A stretch of DNA of 64,000 bases, taken from the NCBI RefSeq assembly GCF_001657485.1, contig NZ_LXFU01000030.1, positions 186,001-250,000 on the forward strand, read 5' to 3'. Positions 1 to 8,592 of this stretch are shown piece by piece. The notes beneath the pieces were generated by a model, which was not told the origin of the DNA, did not search any database, and was given only the letters and a program-made list of their open reading frames with translations. The position numbers and the translations under genes were made by a program. The stretch is from Rhizobium sp. WYCCWR10014. GTDB taxonomy: Bacteria; Pseudomonadota; Alphaproteobacteria; Rhizobiales; Rhizobiaceae. Position 1 is the first letter of the stretch. Every line of letters starts with the position of its first letter.

Positions 1-789
1 GTCGCCCTTGTTACACGGCGACTGGCTGTCGAGCGTGCCGTGCGCATCCGGCGCGAGCGCCGAGCCGGCAAGAGCTGCCACCAGCAGTTCCAAAGCGATG
101 CCGAGGCCGTAGCCCTTCGCGTCGCCAAAGGGCGCAATCGCACCGGCCTTGGCACGCTCCGGATCGGTCGTCGGGTTACCAGCCGCATCGCGCGCCCATC
201 CCTCGGGAATGGGTCTGCCGGTCGTCGCGTAATGATGGATCCTGCCCATCGGCACGAGGCTGGTGGCAAGGTCGAGCACGAGCGGTTCTTTGGCGGTCGG
301 TACGGCGATGGCGATGGGATTGGTGCCTAGCATGGCCTGGGTGCCGCCGAAGGGATGGACCAGCGCCTCGCTCGACGAGAGCGCGATGCCGACGAAACCC
401 ATTGCGGCGATGGCCTCCACATAATGCGCGAGCATGCCGAGATGGTTGGCATTGCGCACGGCGACAAGGCCGATACCAAGATCCGGAATGTGAGGCGCCA
501 GCCGCTCGATCGCGGACATGGCAACGATGGGGCCAAATCCCGACGACCCCTCCACCTCCAGCACCGCATCCGCGCGCCAGCGCTGCGTGCCCTTCGTCTG
601 CGGGTCAATGACCCCGCGCTCGATCCGTTCGACCAGCCGCGGAAGCCGGTACAGGCCATGCGAGGGGTGCCCCTTCATCTCGGCCGTTACCAGGACGCGA
701 GCCTGCAGGGCCGCATGGTCACGCGGTGCGCCATGCTCTTCCAGCAGGCGGGTGGCAAGGGCAAGCGCTGCCGCTTCGGATACGCGCAT
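1..789 (-). CDS. Ldh2-family malate/lactate/ureidoglycolate-type dehydrogenase (3' end cut by window edge)
   Basis: The frame opens at ATG 789 and runs off the left edge, giving 263 residues of a family usually about 340 long. The N-terminal helical segment (ALATRLLEEHGAPRDHA) and the substrate loop around GHPSHGLYRLPRLVERI (residues ~40-56) are typical of the Ldh2/YlbC fold. The motif NANHLGMLAHYVEAIA near residue 115 and GTNPIAIAVPT near 160 are also family hallmarks. These are NAD(P)-dependent cytoplasmic oxidoreductases acting on 2-hydroxy acids such as malate, lactate, ureidoglycolate or sulfolactate; the exact substrate cannot be read here. The start is supported by GGGAGG seven bases upstream. 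It diverges from a GntR regulator at 886, which probably controls it. Confidence 0.85.
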   Translation of the reverse strand, partial: MRVSEAAALALATRLLEEHGAPRDHAALQARVLVTAEMKGHPSHGLYRLPRLVERIERGVIDPQTKGTQRWRADAVLEVEGSSGFGPIVAMSAIERLAPHIPDLGIGLVAVRNANHLGMLAHYVEAIAAMGFVGIALSSSEALVHPFGGTQAMLGTNPIAIAVPTAKEPLVLDLATSLVPMGRIHHYATTGRPIPEGWARDAAGNPTTDPERAKAGAIAPFGDAKGYGLGIALELLVAALAGSALAPDAHGTLDSQSPCNKGD

Positions 790-810
790 AATTTTTCCTC
801 CCTATATTAA

Positions 811-822
811 ATCGTATAGGAT
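811..822. promoter_or_regulatory. candidate operator between divergent dehydrogenase and GntR genes
   Basis: The 12-mer ATCGTATAGGAT is a palindrome with one mismatched pair, and it is followed by a second AGGAT copy (ATATAGGAT at 821-829). It lies in the 96-bp gap between the divergent starts at 789 and 886. FCD-type GntR regulators commonly bind short palindromes in such gaps, so the product of the 886 gene is the natural candidate. This is inference from position and symmetry only. Confidence 0.35.
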
Positions 823-885
823 ATAGGATTGTCTTGGCCGCAGCATCGTGCTAGCGATTGAACCTGTCAAGAGGCAAGGCGGCAG

Positions 886-1584
886 ATGATTTCGACGAGA
901 CCGAAGGAACCCTCGACGGGCACAACCCAGATACCGCGCGCCAACAGCCTGGCGGGCGACGTCTACGAGGCAATCTTCAACCAGCTCATGTCATTGAAGA
1001 TCGCGCCGGGGGCGCGGATTACTGTCGACAACCTAGTCAGGGAGTTCAGCGTCTCACACACGCCTATCCGCGAAGCCCTCGGCCGGCTTGAAGGCGAGGG
1101 CCTCGTCGTCAAGCAGCATCTCGTTGGCTATCGTGCCGCGCCGCAGATCACGCGGCACCGCTTCGACGAGCTCTATGAACTGCGCCTGCTGCTGGAACCC
1201 GACGGCGCTGCGAAAGCAGCCGAGGCGATGAACGACGAAAAGCTGGCCATCCTGACGGAGGCTGCAGGGGTGATGACACGCAGCGACAACAGGGACGAAC
1301 GAGCGAACTATTCGGCCTTCGCCCGCAAGGATGCCATTTTCCATGACCGCATCATGGAATTTGCCGGCAACGAGTTGATCCGCGAGATGCTGACATTCCA
1401 GCATACCCATTTCCATATCTTCCGCCTGATGTTTCATCGCCGTGTCACCGAGGAGGCACTCGGCGAGCATCAAACGCTGCTCGATGCCTTCGCGGCGCGC
1501 GACCCCGGCGCGGCTGCGAACGCAATGCGCATCCATATCGAGCATTCGCGCGACCGGCTGTTACCGGCCTTCGACGAAATCTGA
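886..1584 (+). CDS. GntR-family transcriptional regulator, FCD subfamily
   Basis: This 232-residue protein has an N-terminal winged helix (about residues 20-90, with VREFSVSHTPIREALGRLEGEGLV as the recognition helix and wing start) and a C-terminal all-helical FCD ligand domain. Candidate metal or ligand residues include FHDRIMEFAGN near 147-157 and HFHIF near 168. The ATG is preceded by AGGCGG. It is divergent from the Ldh2-type dehydrogenase and 56 bp upstream of the PfpI-like gene on the same strand, so it may repress one or both in response to an organic acid. The ligand is unknown. Confidence 0.9.
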   Translation: MISTRPKEPSTGTTQIPRANSLAGDVYEAIFNQLMSLKIAPGARITVDNLVREFSVSHTPIREALGRLEGEGLVVKQHLVGYRAAPQITRHRFDELYELRLLLEPDGAAKAAEAMNDEKLAILTEAAGVMTRSDNRDERANYSAFARKDAIFHDRIMEFAGNELIREMLTFQHTHFHIFRLMFHRRVTEEALGEHQTLLDAFAARDPGAAANAMRIHIEHSRDRLLPAFDEI

Positions 1585-1640
1585 GCAACCCCGGCGGGCA
1601 GGGACGAGCCTGCCCGATCTGACAATGAGGAGGAGAACCC

Positions 1641-2234
1641 ATGCCAGGCAAGAAAATCCTGATGCTCACCGGCGATTTCACCGAGGAGTACGAAATCTTC
1701 GTCTTCCAGCAGGCGATGGAGGCGGTCGGCCACACGGTGCACGTCGTGTGCCCGGACAAGAAGGCCGGCGACATCCTCAGGACGTCGCTGCACGATTTCG
1801 AGGGAGACCAGACCTACACCGAAAAACTCGGGCACAACGTCACCATCAACAAGACGTTTTCCGAGGCCGAGAACCAGCTCGATCAGTATCATGCCGTCTA
1901 CTGCGCCGGCGGACGCGGACCGGAATATATCCGCACCGACAAGCGGGTGCAGGCAATGGTGCGTCATTTCCACGAGGAGAAGAAGCCGATCTTCACCATC
2001 TGCCACGGGGTCCAGATTCTGATCGCGGTCGACGGTGTCGTTCGCGGCAAGAAAGTGGGTGCACTTGGGGCCTGCGAACCGGAGGTAACCCTGGCGGGCG
2101 GAACCTATATCGACCTCTCGCCAACCGAAGCCTATGTCGATGGCACGATGGTTTCGGCCAAGGGCTGGACGGCGCTCGCCGCCTTTATCCGCGAATGCCT
2201 GAAGGTGCTGGGAACGGAGATCCACCACAGCTGA
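1641..2234 (+). CDS. DJ-1/PfpI-family protein (class I glutamine amidotransferase-like fold)
   Basis: This 197-residue cytoplasmic protein starts with KKILMLTGDFTEEYE, the first strand and acidic loop of the DJ-1/PfpI fold, and has the nucleophile elbow TICHGVQIL with Cys121-His122. An acidic residue in the TEEYE loop (15-18) would complete the usual active site. Family members act as proteases, glyoxalase/deglycase-like enzymes or chaperones, so the biochemical role is open. The start follows GAGGAGGAGAACCC. It may be cotranscribed with the GntR gene and ends just before a strong hairpin at 2257. Confidence 0.85.
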   Translation: MPGKKILMLTGDFTEEYEIFVFQQAMEAVGHTVHVVCPDKKAGDILRTSLHDFEGDQTYTEKLGHNVTINKTFSEAENQLDQYHAVYCAGGRGPEYIRTDKRVQAMVRHFHEEKKPIFTICHGVQILIAVDGVVRGKKVGALGACEPEVTLAGGTYIDLSPTEAYVDGTMVSAKGWTALAAFIRECLKVLGTEIHHS

Positions 2235-2256
2235 GACGACGGCACCAAGTAAAAAA

Positions 2257-2281
2257 GCCCGGCAGGTGACATCTGCCGGGC
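2257..2281 (-). terminator. bidirectional intrinsic terminator between convergent operons
   Basis: A perfect 9-bp GC-rich stem (GCCCGGCAG / CTGCCGGGC) with a 7-nt loop lies between convergent genes ending at 2234 (+) and 2304 (-). Read on the minus strand it is followed directly by six T residues, a classical rho-independent terminator for the operon that starts at 6016. On the plus strand only a weak T-tract (CTTGTTT) follows. Confidence 0.8.
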
Positions 2282-2303
2282 CTTGTTTGCGGTCGGCCTG
2301 CAA

Positions 2304-3494
2304 TCACGCTCCGCCGCGGTTCCAGCCGCGGCCACGGTCGCCGAACATTTCATAGCCGCCATCGGTGATGGCAAGCGTATCCTCCAGCTTGATGAATCCG
2401 CGCTTTGGGTGAAGCATCGTCGTCTCGACCGAGATCACGCTTCCGGCTTCCAGCGGCTTGTCGGCATCGACGCCATCATAGGTGACGGGGTGGTTCGTCA
2501 TGAGGAATGGCGCCTCGTGGGTGATGAGGCCCATGCCATGGCAGAAAAAGTCGGTGAAGGCCGCCGACGGCGAGGCCTTGAGCTCGGCCTCCGCTGCCAC
2601 GATCATCTCCCTGCCCGCAGCCCCTGCCCTGACCTTGGCGAAAGCCGCTTGCTGGATACATTCGACTTCGGCCAGAAGGTCCTCCAGCTCCGCATCCGGC
2701 TCGCCGAGCACACCCATGCGGCAGAGGTCACCGATATATCCGTGATAGTTGCCGCCGGAATCGATCGACAGGATCTCGCCCTCGGCCCAGGCCTGCGGCG
2801 AGCCCGCACGGTTGTGACTGGAGCCGAGCGTCAGCAGGCAATATTCGAAGTGCAGCCCGCGGTTCGTTTCCTCCCGGCGAAGCTGCTCGATGATCTCCAT
2901 CTTCGTCGAGCCGGCGCGGGCCGCCGCGATCGTCGCCAGCATAGAGTCGGTAATCAGTTCGGAGGCGCGTCTCAGCTTTGCCAGTTCATCCGGCGTCTTG
3001 ATCGCCCTTAGCCGCTCCAGCACATGCGTGGCATCGACAAATCGAGCGCCATCCAGCCGAGAGGCAAGGAGGTCGCGGGCGTCGGATGGCAGGAAGGCCG
3101 GCTCGATGCCGATACGCCCACCGGTCTTACCGATTTTCTTCAGGTGCTCGACGGCGAGCCCGGCGGCATCCTGCGTGCCCCAGGTCGCCGTATGCACGGC
3201 GGGCGTCCAGAATGGGTTGTTCTGGTGCTCTGCGCCCTCCATGCGGTTGCCCACATAGGCGGAGTGATCAGGCGCGCCTTTCTCATAAATCACCATCGGC
3301 AGGTACCGGCTATGCCCGATCGCATCCATGGCGGCGAAGAAGATGAACTTATAGCCGCCCATGAGATATTGCGTGTTGTGTTTGGAGGTGGCGACGACGA
3401 CGTCGATACCGGCTTCCTCCATGAGACGGTCGAGCTTGGCCGTATCGAACGGCGTCTCGGCGGCCTGCCTTGTTTGCCCTGCATTGTCGTTCAT
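2304..3494 (-). CDS. M24-family metallopeptidase (Xaa-Pro aminopeptidase/creatinase-like)
   Basis: This 396-residue protein has an N-terminal creatinase-like domain (about 15-165) and a C-terminal pita-bread catalytic domain. All five dimetal ligands of peptidase family M24 are visible: Asp245 (SIDSGG), Asp256 (YIGDLCR), His319 (FFCHGMGL), Glu357 (ISVETT) and Glu371 (IKLEDT). Relatives cleave X-Pro bonds or hydrolyse small amides such as creatine or ectoine. It is the last gene of an operon with a cupin, a PEP_hydrolase-family protein and a UPF0261 protein, so a small amide rather than a peptide may be the substrate; that is inference. It lacks a signal peptide. Confidence 0.85.
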   Translation of the reverse strand: MNDNAGQTRQAAETPFDTAKLDRLMEEAGIDVVVATSKHNTQYLMGGYKFIFFAAMDAIGHSRYLPMVIYEKGAPDHSAYVGNRMEGAEHQNNPFWTPAVHTATWGTQDAAGLAVEHLKKIGKTGGRIGIEPAFLPSDARDLLASRLDGARFVDATHVLERLRAIKTPDELAKLRRASELITDSMLATIAAARAGSTKMEIIEQLRREETNRGLHFEYCLLTLGSSHNRAGSPQAWAEGEILSIDSGGNYHGYIGDLCRMGVLGEPDAELEDLLAEVECIQQAAFAKVRAGAAGREMIVAAEAELKASPSAAFTDFFCHGMGLITHEAPFLMTNHPVTYDGVDADKPLEAGSVISVETTMLHPKRGFIKLEDTLAITDGGYEMFGDRGRGWNRGGA

Positions 3495-3526
3495 TGTCTT
3501 TCCTCCCAGAAAATGGATGCGCCGCC

Positions 3527-3940
3527 TCAGAAGCCCGGCGGCAGCAGGCGGAAGTCCGGCAAATCGCGAAGGGCAAGCTCCGGCCCCGCCGGTGAGTAGA
3601 CCACGAAGAGGAGCATCGGTCCGCCGCCAGTGTTCTTCGTCGAATGGAAGCGACTTTCCGGAACATAGATCGTGCAGCCGCTGGCGACCTTCCGGGTGAT
3701 CGGATTACCCGTCTCGTCCTCGACCATCTGCTCGCCCTCGCCGGAAATCACAAAAATGATTTCCTCCGCGCCAGGATGATTGTGGCGGGAATGGCCCTCG
3801 CCGCTCGGCAGTTCGACGACACCGCCGGAAAAGCGGCTGGCGCCGTTGACCTCTGGCGCCACGGTCAGCGACAGCTTGCCCCAGTCGAATCCGAAGGCTC
3901 TCACATCCTCAGGATAGATGAAGTACTTGTCCTTTGCCAT
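3527..3940 (-). CDS. cupin-domain protein
   Basis: The 137-residue product is a single small beta-barrel cupin. The first cupin motif appears as HSRHNHPGAEEIIFVISGEGE (about residues 50-70, with His/His/Glu metal ligands) and the second as PESRFHSTKNTGG. The start at 3940 (MAKDKYF) was chosen because it follows GGAGGAGG with a 7-base spacer; the open frame extends upstream but that part overlaps the next gene and does not resemble a protein family. It sits 26 bp downstream of the PEP_hydrolase-family gene and 32 bp upstream of the peptidase, in one operon. Its role could be an isomerase, a dioxygenase or a sugar/acid-binding protein. Confidence 0.85.
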   Translation of the reverse strand: MAKDKYFIYPEDVRAFGFDWGKLSLTVAPEVNGASRFSGGVVELPSGEGHSRHNHPGAEEIIFVISGEGEQMVEDETGNPITRKVASGCTIYVPESRFHSTKNTGGGPMLLFVVYSPAGPELALRDLPDFRLLPPGF

Positions 3941-3965
3941 GAAACGGCCTCCTCCATGCCCTTCC

Positions 3966-4808
3966 TCAGACGACTGCGCCGATGGCGAGCGCCTTGAAAT
4001 CTTCGGTCTGCTTGCGGATCGCCGCCTCGGCCGGCAGGCGCTCCATCGAGCTTGCGCCATAAAAGCCGTGGCAGCCAGGGCAACGCTCGAGAACGTAGCG
4101 CGCATCCTCCGGCATCGAGATCGGGCCGCCGTGGCAGAGCACGATGACATCGTCGCGCACGGAACGTGCCGCCTTGGTGATCGCGGTAATCTCATCGACG
4201 CAGTCATCGAGGGACTTCCCGGAGGTGGCGCCGATCGTGCCGCCGGTCGTCACCCCCATATGCGCCACGACAATGTCGGCGCCGGCCGCCGTCATGGCGA
4301 TGGCCTCGCTCTCGTTGAAAGCATAGGGCGTCGTCAACAGGTCGAGCCCGTGGGCGGTGGCGATCATCTCGACCTCCAGATTGTAGCTCATGCCCGTTTC
4401 CTCGAAACTCTGCCGCATCCGGCCGTCGAAGAGGCCGATTGTGGGGAAGTTCTGTACGCCTGAAAAGCCCATTGCCTTGAGGTCGGCGAGGAAGCGCGGC
4501 ATCAGCACGAAGGGGTCCGTGCCGTTGACGCCGGCGAGCACCGGCGTCTTTTTCACGACCGGCAACACTTCAAGCGCCATGTCCTTGACGATCTCGTTGG
4601 CATTGCCATAGGCGAGCAGTCCGGCCGCAGAACCGCGCCCCGCCATGCGGTAGCGCCCGGAATTGTAGATAATGATGAGGTCGATGCCGCCTGCCTCCTC
4701 GGCCTTGGCGGAGATGCCGGTGCCGGCGCCGCCGCCGACGATCGGCACGCCGGCTGCGATCATGCCGTGAAATTTTGCGAGGATGGTGCTGCGCGGTATG
4801 ACTGGCAT
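3966..4808 (-). CDS. PEP_hydrolase/IGPS-like TIM-barrel family protein (Tm-1 C-domain type)
   Basis: This 280-residue protein matches the family annotated as phosphoenolpyruvate hydrolase-like or TIM-barrel signal transduction protein. Recognisable stretches are [19 protein letters not shown] near the N terminus, [38 protein letters not shown], and a C-terminal [14 protein letters not shown]. The family is the stand-alone equivalent of the C-terminal half of tomato Tm-1. It is preceded by the matching N-terminal partner (4820-6016) with an 11-bp gap, so the two probably form one complex. The reaction catalysed is not firmly known. No signal peptide or membrane segment is visible. Confidence 0.85.
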   Translation of the reverse strand: MPVIPRSTILAKFHGMIAAGVPIVGGGAGTGISAKAEEAGGIDLIIIYNSGRYRMAGRGSAAGLLAYGNANEIVKDMALEVLPVVKKTPVLAGVNGTDPFVLMPRFLADLKAMGFSGVQNFPTIGLFDGRMRQSFEETGMSYNLEVEMIATAHGLDLLTTPYAFNESEAIAMTAAGADIVVAHMGVTTGGTIGATSGKSLDDCVDEITAITKAARSVRDDVIVLCHGGPISMPEDARYVLERCPGCHGFYGASSMERLPAEAAIRKQTEDFKALAIGAVV

Positions 4809-4819
4809 CGATTTGTCTC

Positions 4820-6016
4820 TCAGGGGTTAGCGATGTCACGATAGGCCGCGACGGCGGCCTCGGCGAAATCTGGATCGTTGATATGGAGCGGCAGGCGAAT
4901 AATACGTCGTGACGCCGTCGGCTTGACCGTCGCCTCGAGTGTAGCAAAAAGCGCGGCATCGGCTTGCGGATCGAAGAATGGACCGCCTTCGACGTCGAGG
5001 GCCGAAACGCCCTTTTCGGGAATGAGAAGGCGTACGGGGCCGTGGCAGAGATTGAGCTTGTCGCCGATCCAGCGGCCGATCTCAGCGCATTCGGCCGACG
5101 TCGTGCGCATCAAGGTGACGTTCGGATTGTGCCGGTAAAACAGCCGGCCGGCATAACGCTCCGGGACGGTCTCCGGCGCCCAGAAGTTCACCATATCGAG
5201 CGCACCGACCGAGCCGACATAGGGCAGGCCTTTGCGAGCAATGGCGCCGAAACGGTCCGAGGTGGCGGGCAAGACGCCGCCGAACAGCAGATCGCAGACC
5301 TCGGTCGTCGTGATGTCGAGCACGCCAGAGATGAGCTCGCTGTCGGCAAGCTTCTCCATCGCCCGCCCACCCGTGCCTGTCGCGTGGAAGACCAGGCAGT
5401 CATAGTCCGCTCGAAGGCGCTCGACCATGGCGGATACCGCAGGTGTGGTAACGCCGAACATTGTAAGCCCGAGGGCCGGTTTCGATGCAGTCACCTCAGC
5501 CGGCCGGCCGGCCATCGCGGTGATCGCCTGGGCGGCGTTGTGAAGGATGACGCGGCTCAGCCGGTTGAGACCCGCCATGTCCGTGACCGAGGGCATCATC
5601 ACGATGTCTGAAACATCGACAAAGGGGGCCACATCGCCGGATGCGAGCGTCGAGACCATGATCTTCGGCAGACCGAGCGGCAATTGGCGCATGCCTGCGG
5701 TGATGATCGAAGTGCCCCCACCTCCACCGATACCGATGACGCCGGCCATATCCTGGCGCTCCACGAGGAAGCGCGCGAAGGCGATGCCCATCGCCTCGAC
5801 CGCCCTTCCGCGATCCCCAGCGGCAAGGACGGCTCCAGCGCCGTCGGGATGCCATGCGGCGACCGTCTCGGCCTTCACATCCACGTCGGTCGCCGGCCCG
5901 CGTGTGCCGACGTCGACACGCACCACGCTCCCACCCGCCGCTTCGATGCAAGCGGCCAGATAAGCAAGCTCCTCGCCCTTCGTGTCGGCCGTGCCGACCA
6001 CGTAGATCTGCTTCAT
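4820..6016 (-). CDS. UPF0261 / Tm-1-like ATP-binding domain protein
   Basis: This 398-residue protein belongs to UPF0261, the N-terminal half of plant Tm-1 proteins. It begins [17 protein letters not shown], the hallmark of the family, and shows [13 protein letters not shown] near 95-107 and [12 protein letters not shown] near 215. The start at 6016 was preferred over an upstream ATG (6088) because the family begins with this motif and GCGGAGGG lies just upstream. It is the first gene of the operon running to the M24 peptidase and is divergent from a TetR regulator. Function in bacteria is unassigned; nucleotide binding is expected from the family. Confidence 0.85.
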   Translation of the reverse strand: MKQIYVVGTADTKGEELAYLAACIEAAGGSVVRVDVGTRGPATDVDVKAETVAAWHPDGAGAVLAAGDRGRAVEAMGIAFARFLVERQDMAGVIGIGGGGGTSIITAGMRQLPLGLPKIMVSTLASGDVAPFVDVSDIVMMPSVTDMAGLNRLSRVILHNAAQAITAMAGRPAEVTASKPALGLTMFGVTTPAVSAMVERLRADYDCLVFHATGTGGRAMEKLADSELISGVLDITTTEVCDLLFGGVLPATSDRFGAIARKGLPYVGSVGALDMVNFWAPETVPERYAGRLFYRHNPNVTLMRTTSAECAEIGRWIGDKLNLCHGPVRLLIPEKGVSALDVEGGPFFDPQADAALFATLEATVKPTASRRIIRLPLHINDPDFAEAAVAAYRDIANP

Positions 6017-6091
6017 TTGCCCTCCGCTACCGGGTGGATTTCCTCCCGGCATATCCCACGTTCGAGGCAAAGCGACGGGCCCTTGCAAAAT

Positions 6092-6130
6092 TGTGAGACG
6101 TGCGTATCATAAAGACATGGATGTCTCACG
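6092..6130. promoter_or_regulatory. candidate TetR operator (inverted TGAGACGT/ATGTCTCA half-sites)
   Basis: Two 10-bp half-sites in inverted orientation, TGTGAGACGT at 6092-6101 and ATGTCTCACG at 6121-6130, agree at 8 of 10 positions when one is reverse-complemented. They flank the probable start of the TetR gene (6117) and lie about 80-110 bp upstream of the divergent UPF0261 start. This is a reasonable place for autorepression plus control of the operon. The 19-bp separation is wider than for most TetR sites, so two dimers or a different regulator are possible. Confidence 0.4.
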
Positions 6131-6755
6131 TCAACAGAACGAAACAGCCAGGACCGAGCGAGGCCCGCGTGCACGAACGCGAAAACTGATGCTCGAAACG
6201 GCAACGCGGCTCATGCAGTCCGGCATCACTCCGTCGGTAAGTGAAGTCGCCGAGGCTGCCGAAGTCTCGCGCGCGACGGCCTACCGTTACTTTCCGAGCC
6301 AGGCCGCGCTCGTGCATGCCGTGGTGGACGAGGCCCTGGGGCCAATACTCGGCTGGTCGTCGGATAGCCCGGATGCACGCACCCGTGTCGCCGACCTCTT
6401 GGCGACCGCGATGCCGCGCATCGATGAGTTCGAGGCCACCTTCAAGGCGGCGCTGAAACTTTCGCTGGACCAGTGGGCGCAGCGCCAGGCGGGCACGCTC
6501 GGCAACGAGCCGCTGTTCAAGCGCGGCCACCGGATCGACCTGCTGAAGAGCGTGACTGCCCCCCTGCAGGGCAAATTGCCGCCCGAATCCCGGGAACGCC
6601 TTGCACAGGCTCTTTCGCTTGTCTTCGGCGTCGAGGTGCTGATCGTATTGAAGGATATCTGGGGCCTGACCTCGGAAGGCGCGCAGTCCGTTGCCGAATG
6701 GGCCGCCAGGGCGCTTGTCGATACCGCATTGCGGCAGGCAGAGAGCGAGGCTTGA
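6117..6755 (+). CDS. TetR/AcrR-family transcriptional regulator
   Basis: This 212-residue protein has a TetR DNA-binding domain at about residues 15-65, with SVSEVAEAAEVSRATAYRYFPSQ forming the helix-turn-helix, and a C-terminal helical ligand domain. I chose ATG 6117; a GTG at 6093 is in frame but neither has a clear Shine-Dalgarno sequence. It is divergent from the UPF0261-PEP_hydrolase-cupin-peptidase operon and most likely regulates it. The effector is unknown. Confidence 0.88.
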   Translation: MDVSRQQNETARTERGPRARTRKLMLETATRLMQSGITPSVSEVAEAAEVSRATAYRYFPSQAALVHAVVDEALGPILGWSSDSPDARTRVADLLATAMPRIDEFEATFKAALKLSLDQWAQRQAGTLGNEPLFKRGHRIDLLKSVTAPLQGKLPPESRERLAQALSLVFGVEVLIVLKDIWGLTSEGAQSVAEWAARALVDTALRQAESEA

Positions 6756-6782
6756 CGTGGCGGGCCCAGACTTGGCGCACCA

Positions 6783-6797
6783 ACTGGTTAGACCAGT
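6783..6797. promoter_or_regulatory. operator-like palindrome, site A (ACTGGT-TAG-ACCAGT)
   Basis: A perfect 6+6 inverted repeat with a 3-bp spacer lies in the 369-bp gap before the importer operon starting at 7125. The core TGGT-N3-ACCA is shared with sites at 6962, 16974 and 16996 and is of the general kind bound by FadR-type GntR proteins. The GntR gene at 13918-14616 encodes the likely binder. The rest of the gap 6798-6961 shows nothing else I can name. Confidence 0.5.
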
Positions 6798-6961
6798 GTC
6801 AGTAATATATTCTTGTATTGTGGTCTGGATCGGTGATCATGGATGTGAGACGGTCCGACAAGGGAGCATCAACAGGCCTGCAATTGTGGGGGAAAGACGT
6901 CGAAACCTCGAAGACAAGCCTTTGATGGACGCTCTCCGAGGTTGCGCTTGACGATAATGGC

Positions 6962-6978
6962 ATTTGGTAATACCAGAT
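6962..6978. promoter_or_regulatory. operator-like palindrome, site B (ATTTGGTAATACCAGAT)
   Basis: This 17-mer, 150 bp upstream of the binding-protein gene at 7125, has arms that match at 6 of 7 positions around a 3-bp spacer. It differs from the site at 16996-17012 (ATTTGGTATGACCAGAT) only within the spacer, though the two promoters are 10 kb apart. Shared control of the importer operon and the epimerase at 17075 is the simplest explanation. Confidence 0.55.
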
Positions 6979-7124
6979 CAGGGAAACGACATTCAGGCTT
7001 GAGATCTGAAACGAGCTAGGGGTCGAGGAGGACCCCGAGCACGAACACCACCCAGGAGGATCGGGAAGCCAGATCGGGAGGCCCGCGATGAAGCGGGAAG
7101 CGTGCATAAATGGGAGGAAACGTT

Positions 7125-8435
7125 ATGCGCAAAACTATGACCGGTCTGTTGGCCGGTGTCGGATTGATGTGGGCCTGCGGAACATCCGCACAGGCCCAGG
7201 AACTGACCATCTTCTGGGCTGAGTGGGACCCGGCAAACTACCTTCAGGAACTCGCCAACGAATACGAGGCTCAAACCGGCGTTAAGGTCACGGTCGAGAC
7301 CACTCCATGGGCCGACTTCCAGACCAAGGCCTTCACCGAGTTCAATGCCAAGGGTTCAGCCTATGACATGGTCGTCGGCGACAGCCAGTGGATTGGGGCA
7401 GCGTCAGAAGCCGGCCATTACGTCGATCTGACCGAATTCTTCACCAAGCATAATCTGACCCAGGTGATGGCCCCGGCAACAGTGAAATACTACGCCGAAT
7501 ATCCGTCGAACTCGAAAAAGTACTGGTCAATTCCCGCCGAAGGCGACGCCGTCGGCTGGTCCTACCGCAAGGACTGGTTCGAAGATCCCAAGGAGATGGA
7601 GGCGTTCAAGGCCAAATACGGCTACGACCTCGCCCCGCCGAGGACATGGGCCGAGATGCGTGACATCGCCGAGTTCTTTCACCGTCCAGACCAGAAGCGA
7701 TACGGAATCGCCATCTACACCGACAACTCTTATGACGGTCTCGTCATGGGTGTCGAGAACGCGATCTTCTCGTTTGGGGGCGAACTCGGCGACTACCAGA
7801 GCTACAAGGTCGACGGCATCATCAATTCCGAGAAGAACGTCAAGGCGCTCGAGCTTTATCGCGAGCTCTACGGCTTTACGCCTCCGGGCTGGGCCAAGTC
7901 CTTCTTCGTCGAGAACAACCAGGCGATCACCGAGAACCTGGCAGCGATGAGCATGAACTACTTCGCCTTCTTCCCGGCCCTAGTGAACGAGGCGTCCAAC
8001 CCGAACGCCAAGGTTACCGGTTTCTTTGCCAATCCGGCAGGCCCGAACGGAGAGCAATTCGCAGCGCTCGGCGGCCAAGGCATATCGGTCATCTCCTACT
8101 CAAAGAACCAGGAAGAGGCGATGAAATTCCTCGAATGGTTCATCAAGGACGAGACCCAGAAGCGCTGGGCCGAACTCGGCGGTTACACAGCAAGCGCCAA
8201 GGTGCTTGAATCGCCGGATTTTCAGAACGCGACACCCTATAACAAGGCCTTCTACGAGACGATGTTCAAGGTGAAGGACTTCTGGGCAACGCCTGAATAT
8301 GCCGAACTGCTGATCCAGATGAACCAGCGCATCTACCCCTTCGTCACCGCCGGCCAAGGCACGGCGAAGGAAGTGCTCGACTCTCTGGCAGCGGACTGGA
8401 ACGCGACGTTCAAGAAATACGGACGCAATAAATAG
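7125..8435 (+). CDS. ABC importer solute-binding protein (sugar/polyol type, family 1)
   Basis: This 436-residue periplasmic protein has a Sec signal peptide (MRKTMTGLLAG through CGTSAQAQ, cleavage expected after AQA) followed by a two-lobed family 1 binding fold beginning ELTIFWAEWDPANYLQELA. The start at 7125 follows GGGAGGAAACGTT; an upstream GTG at 7110 lies in the ribosome-binding region and is unlikely. It leads a six-gene importer operon ending at 12841. A hairpin after the gene (8449) may raise its level over the permeases. The operon shape, with two ATPases and a small membrane protein, resembles rhizobial glycerol/polyol importers, but the substrate is not proven. Confidence 0.9.
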   Translation: MRKTMTGLLAGVGLMWACGTSAQAQELTIFWAEWDPANYLQELANEYEAQTGVKVTVETTPWADFQTKAFTEFNAKGSAYDMVVGDSQWIGAASEAGHYVDLTEFFTKHNLTQVMAPATVKYYAEYPSNSKKYWSIPAEGDAVGWSYRKDWFEDPKEMEAFKAKYGYDLAPPRTWAEMRDIAEFFHRPDQKRYGIAIYTDNSYDGLVMGVENAIFSFGGELGDYQSYKVDGIINSEKNVKALELYRELYGFTPPGWAKSFFVENNQAITENLAAMSMNYFAFFPALVNEASNPNAKVTGFFANPAGPNGEQFAALGGQGISVISYSKNQEEAMKFLEWFIKDETQKRWAELGGYTASAKVLESPDFQNATPYNKAFYETMFKVKDFWATPEYAELLIQMNQRIYPFVTAGQGTAKEVLDSLAADWNATFKKYGRNK

Positions 8436-8448
8436 CAAACGCGATCAG

Positions 8449-8472
8449 CGGAGGGGCTTCGGCGCCCCTCCG
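8449..8472 (+). terminator. intercistronic hairpin after the binding-protein gene
   Basis: A perfect 9-bp GC-rich stem (CGGAGGGGC / GCCCCTCCG) with a 6-nt loop and a short T-tract (TTTG) follows 13 bp after the stop of the binding-protein gene, before the first permease. It probably works as a partial terminator or a 3'-end stabiliser that keeps binding protein in excess. A hairpin in the same place occurs at 38553 in another importer operon. Confidence 0.6.
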
Positions 8473-8592
8473 TTTGCATTCCGCATCTCGCGCCCAAAGG
8501 CGCGGTTCGAGAGGGCGCGGCGCCCGGAATTCACTTCGCGCATCGTGATGCCTTTCCCGGCATCCGGCGCCTACTCTCGGAGGAGGAGAGGA

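Noticed and set aside
6821-6830. A further TGGTC half-site (TGGTCTGGAT) near the site A operator
   Set aside because: It has no symmetrical partner at the 3-bp spacing seen in the other sites.
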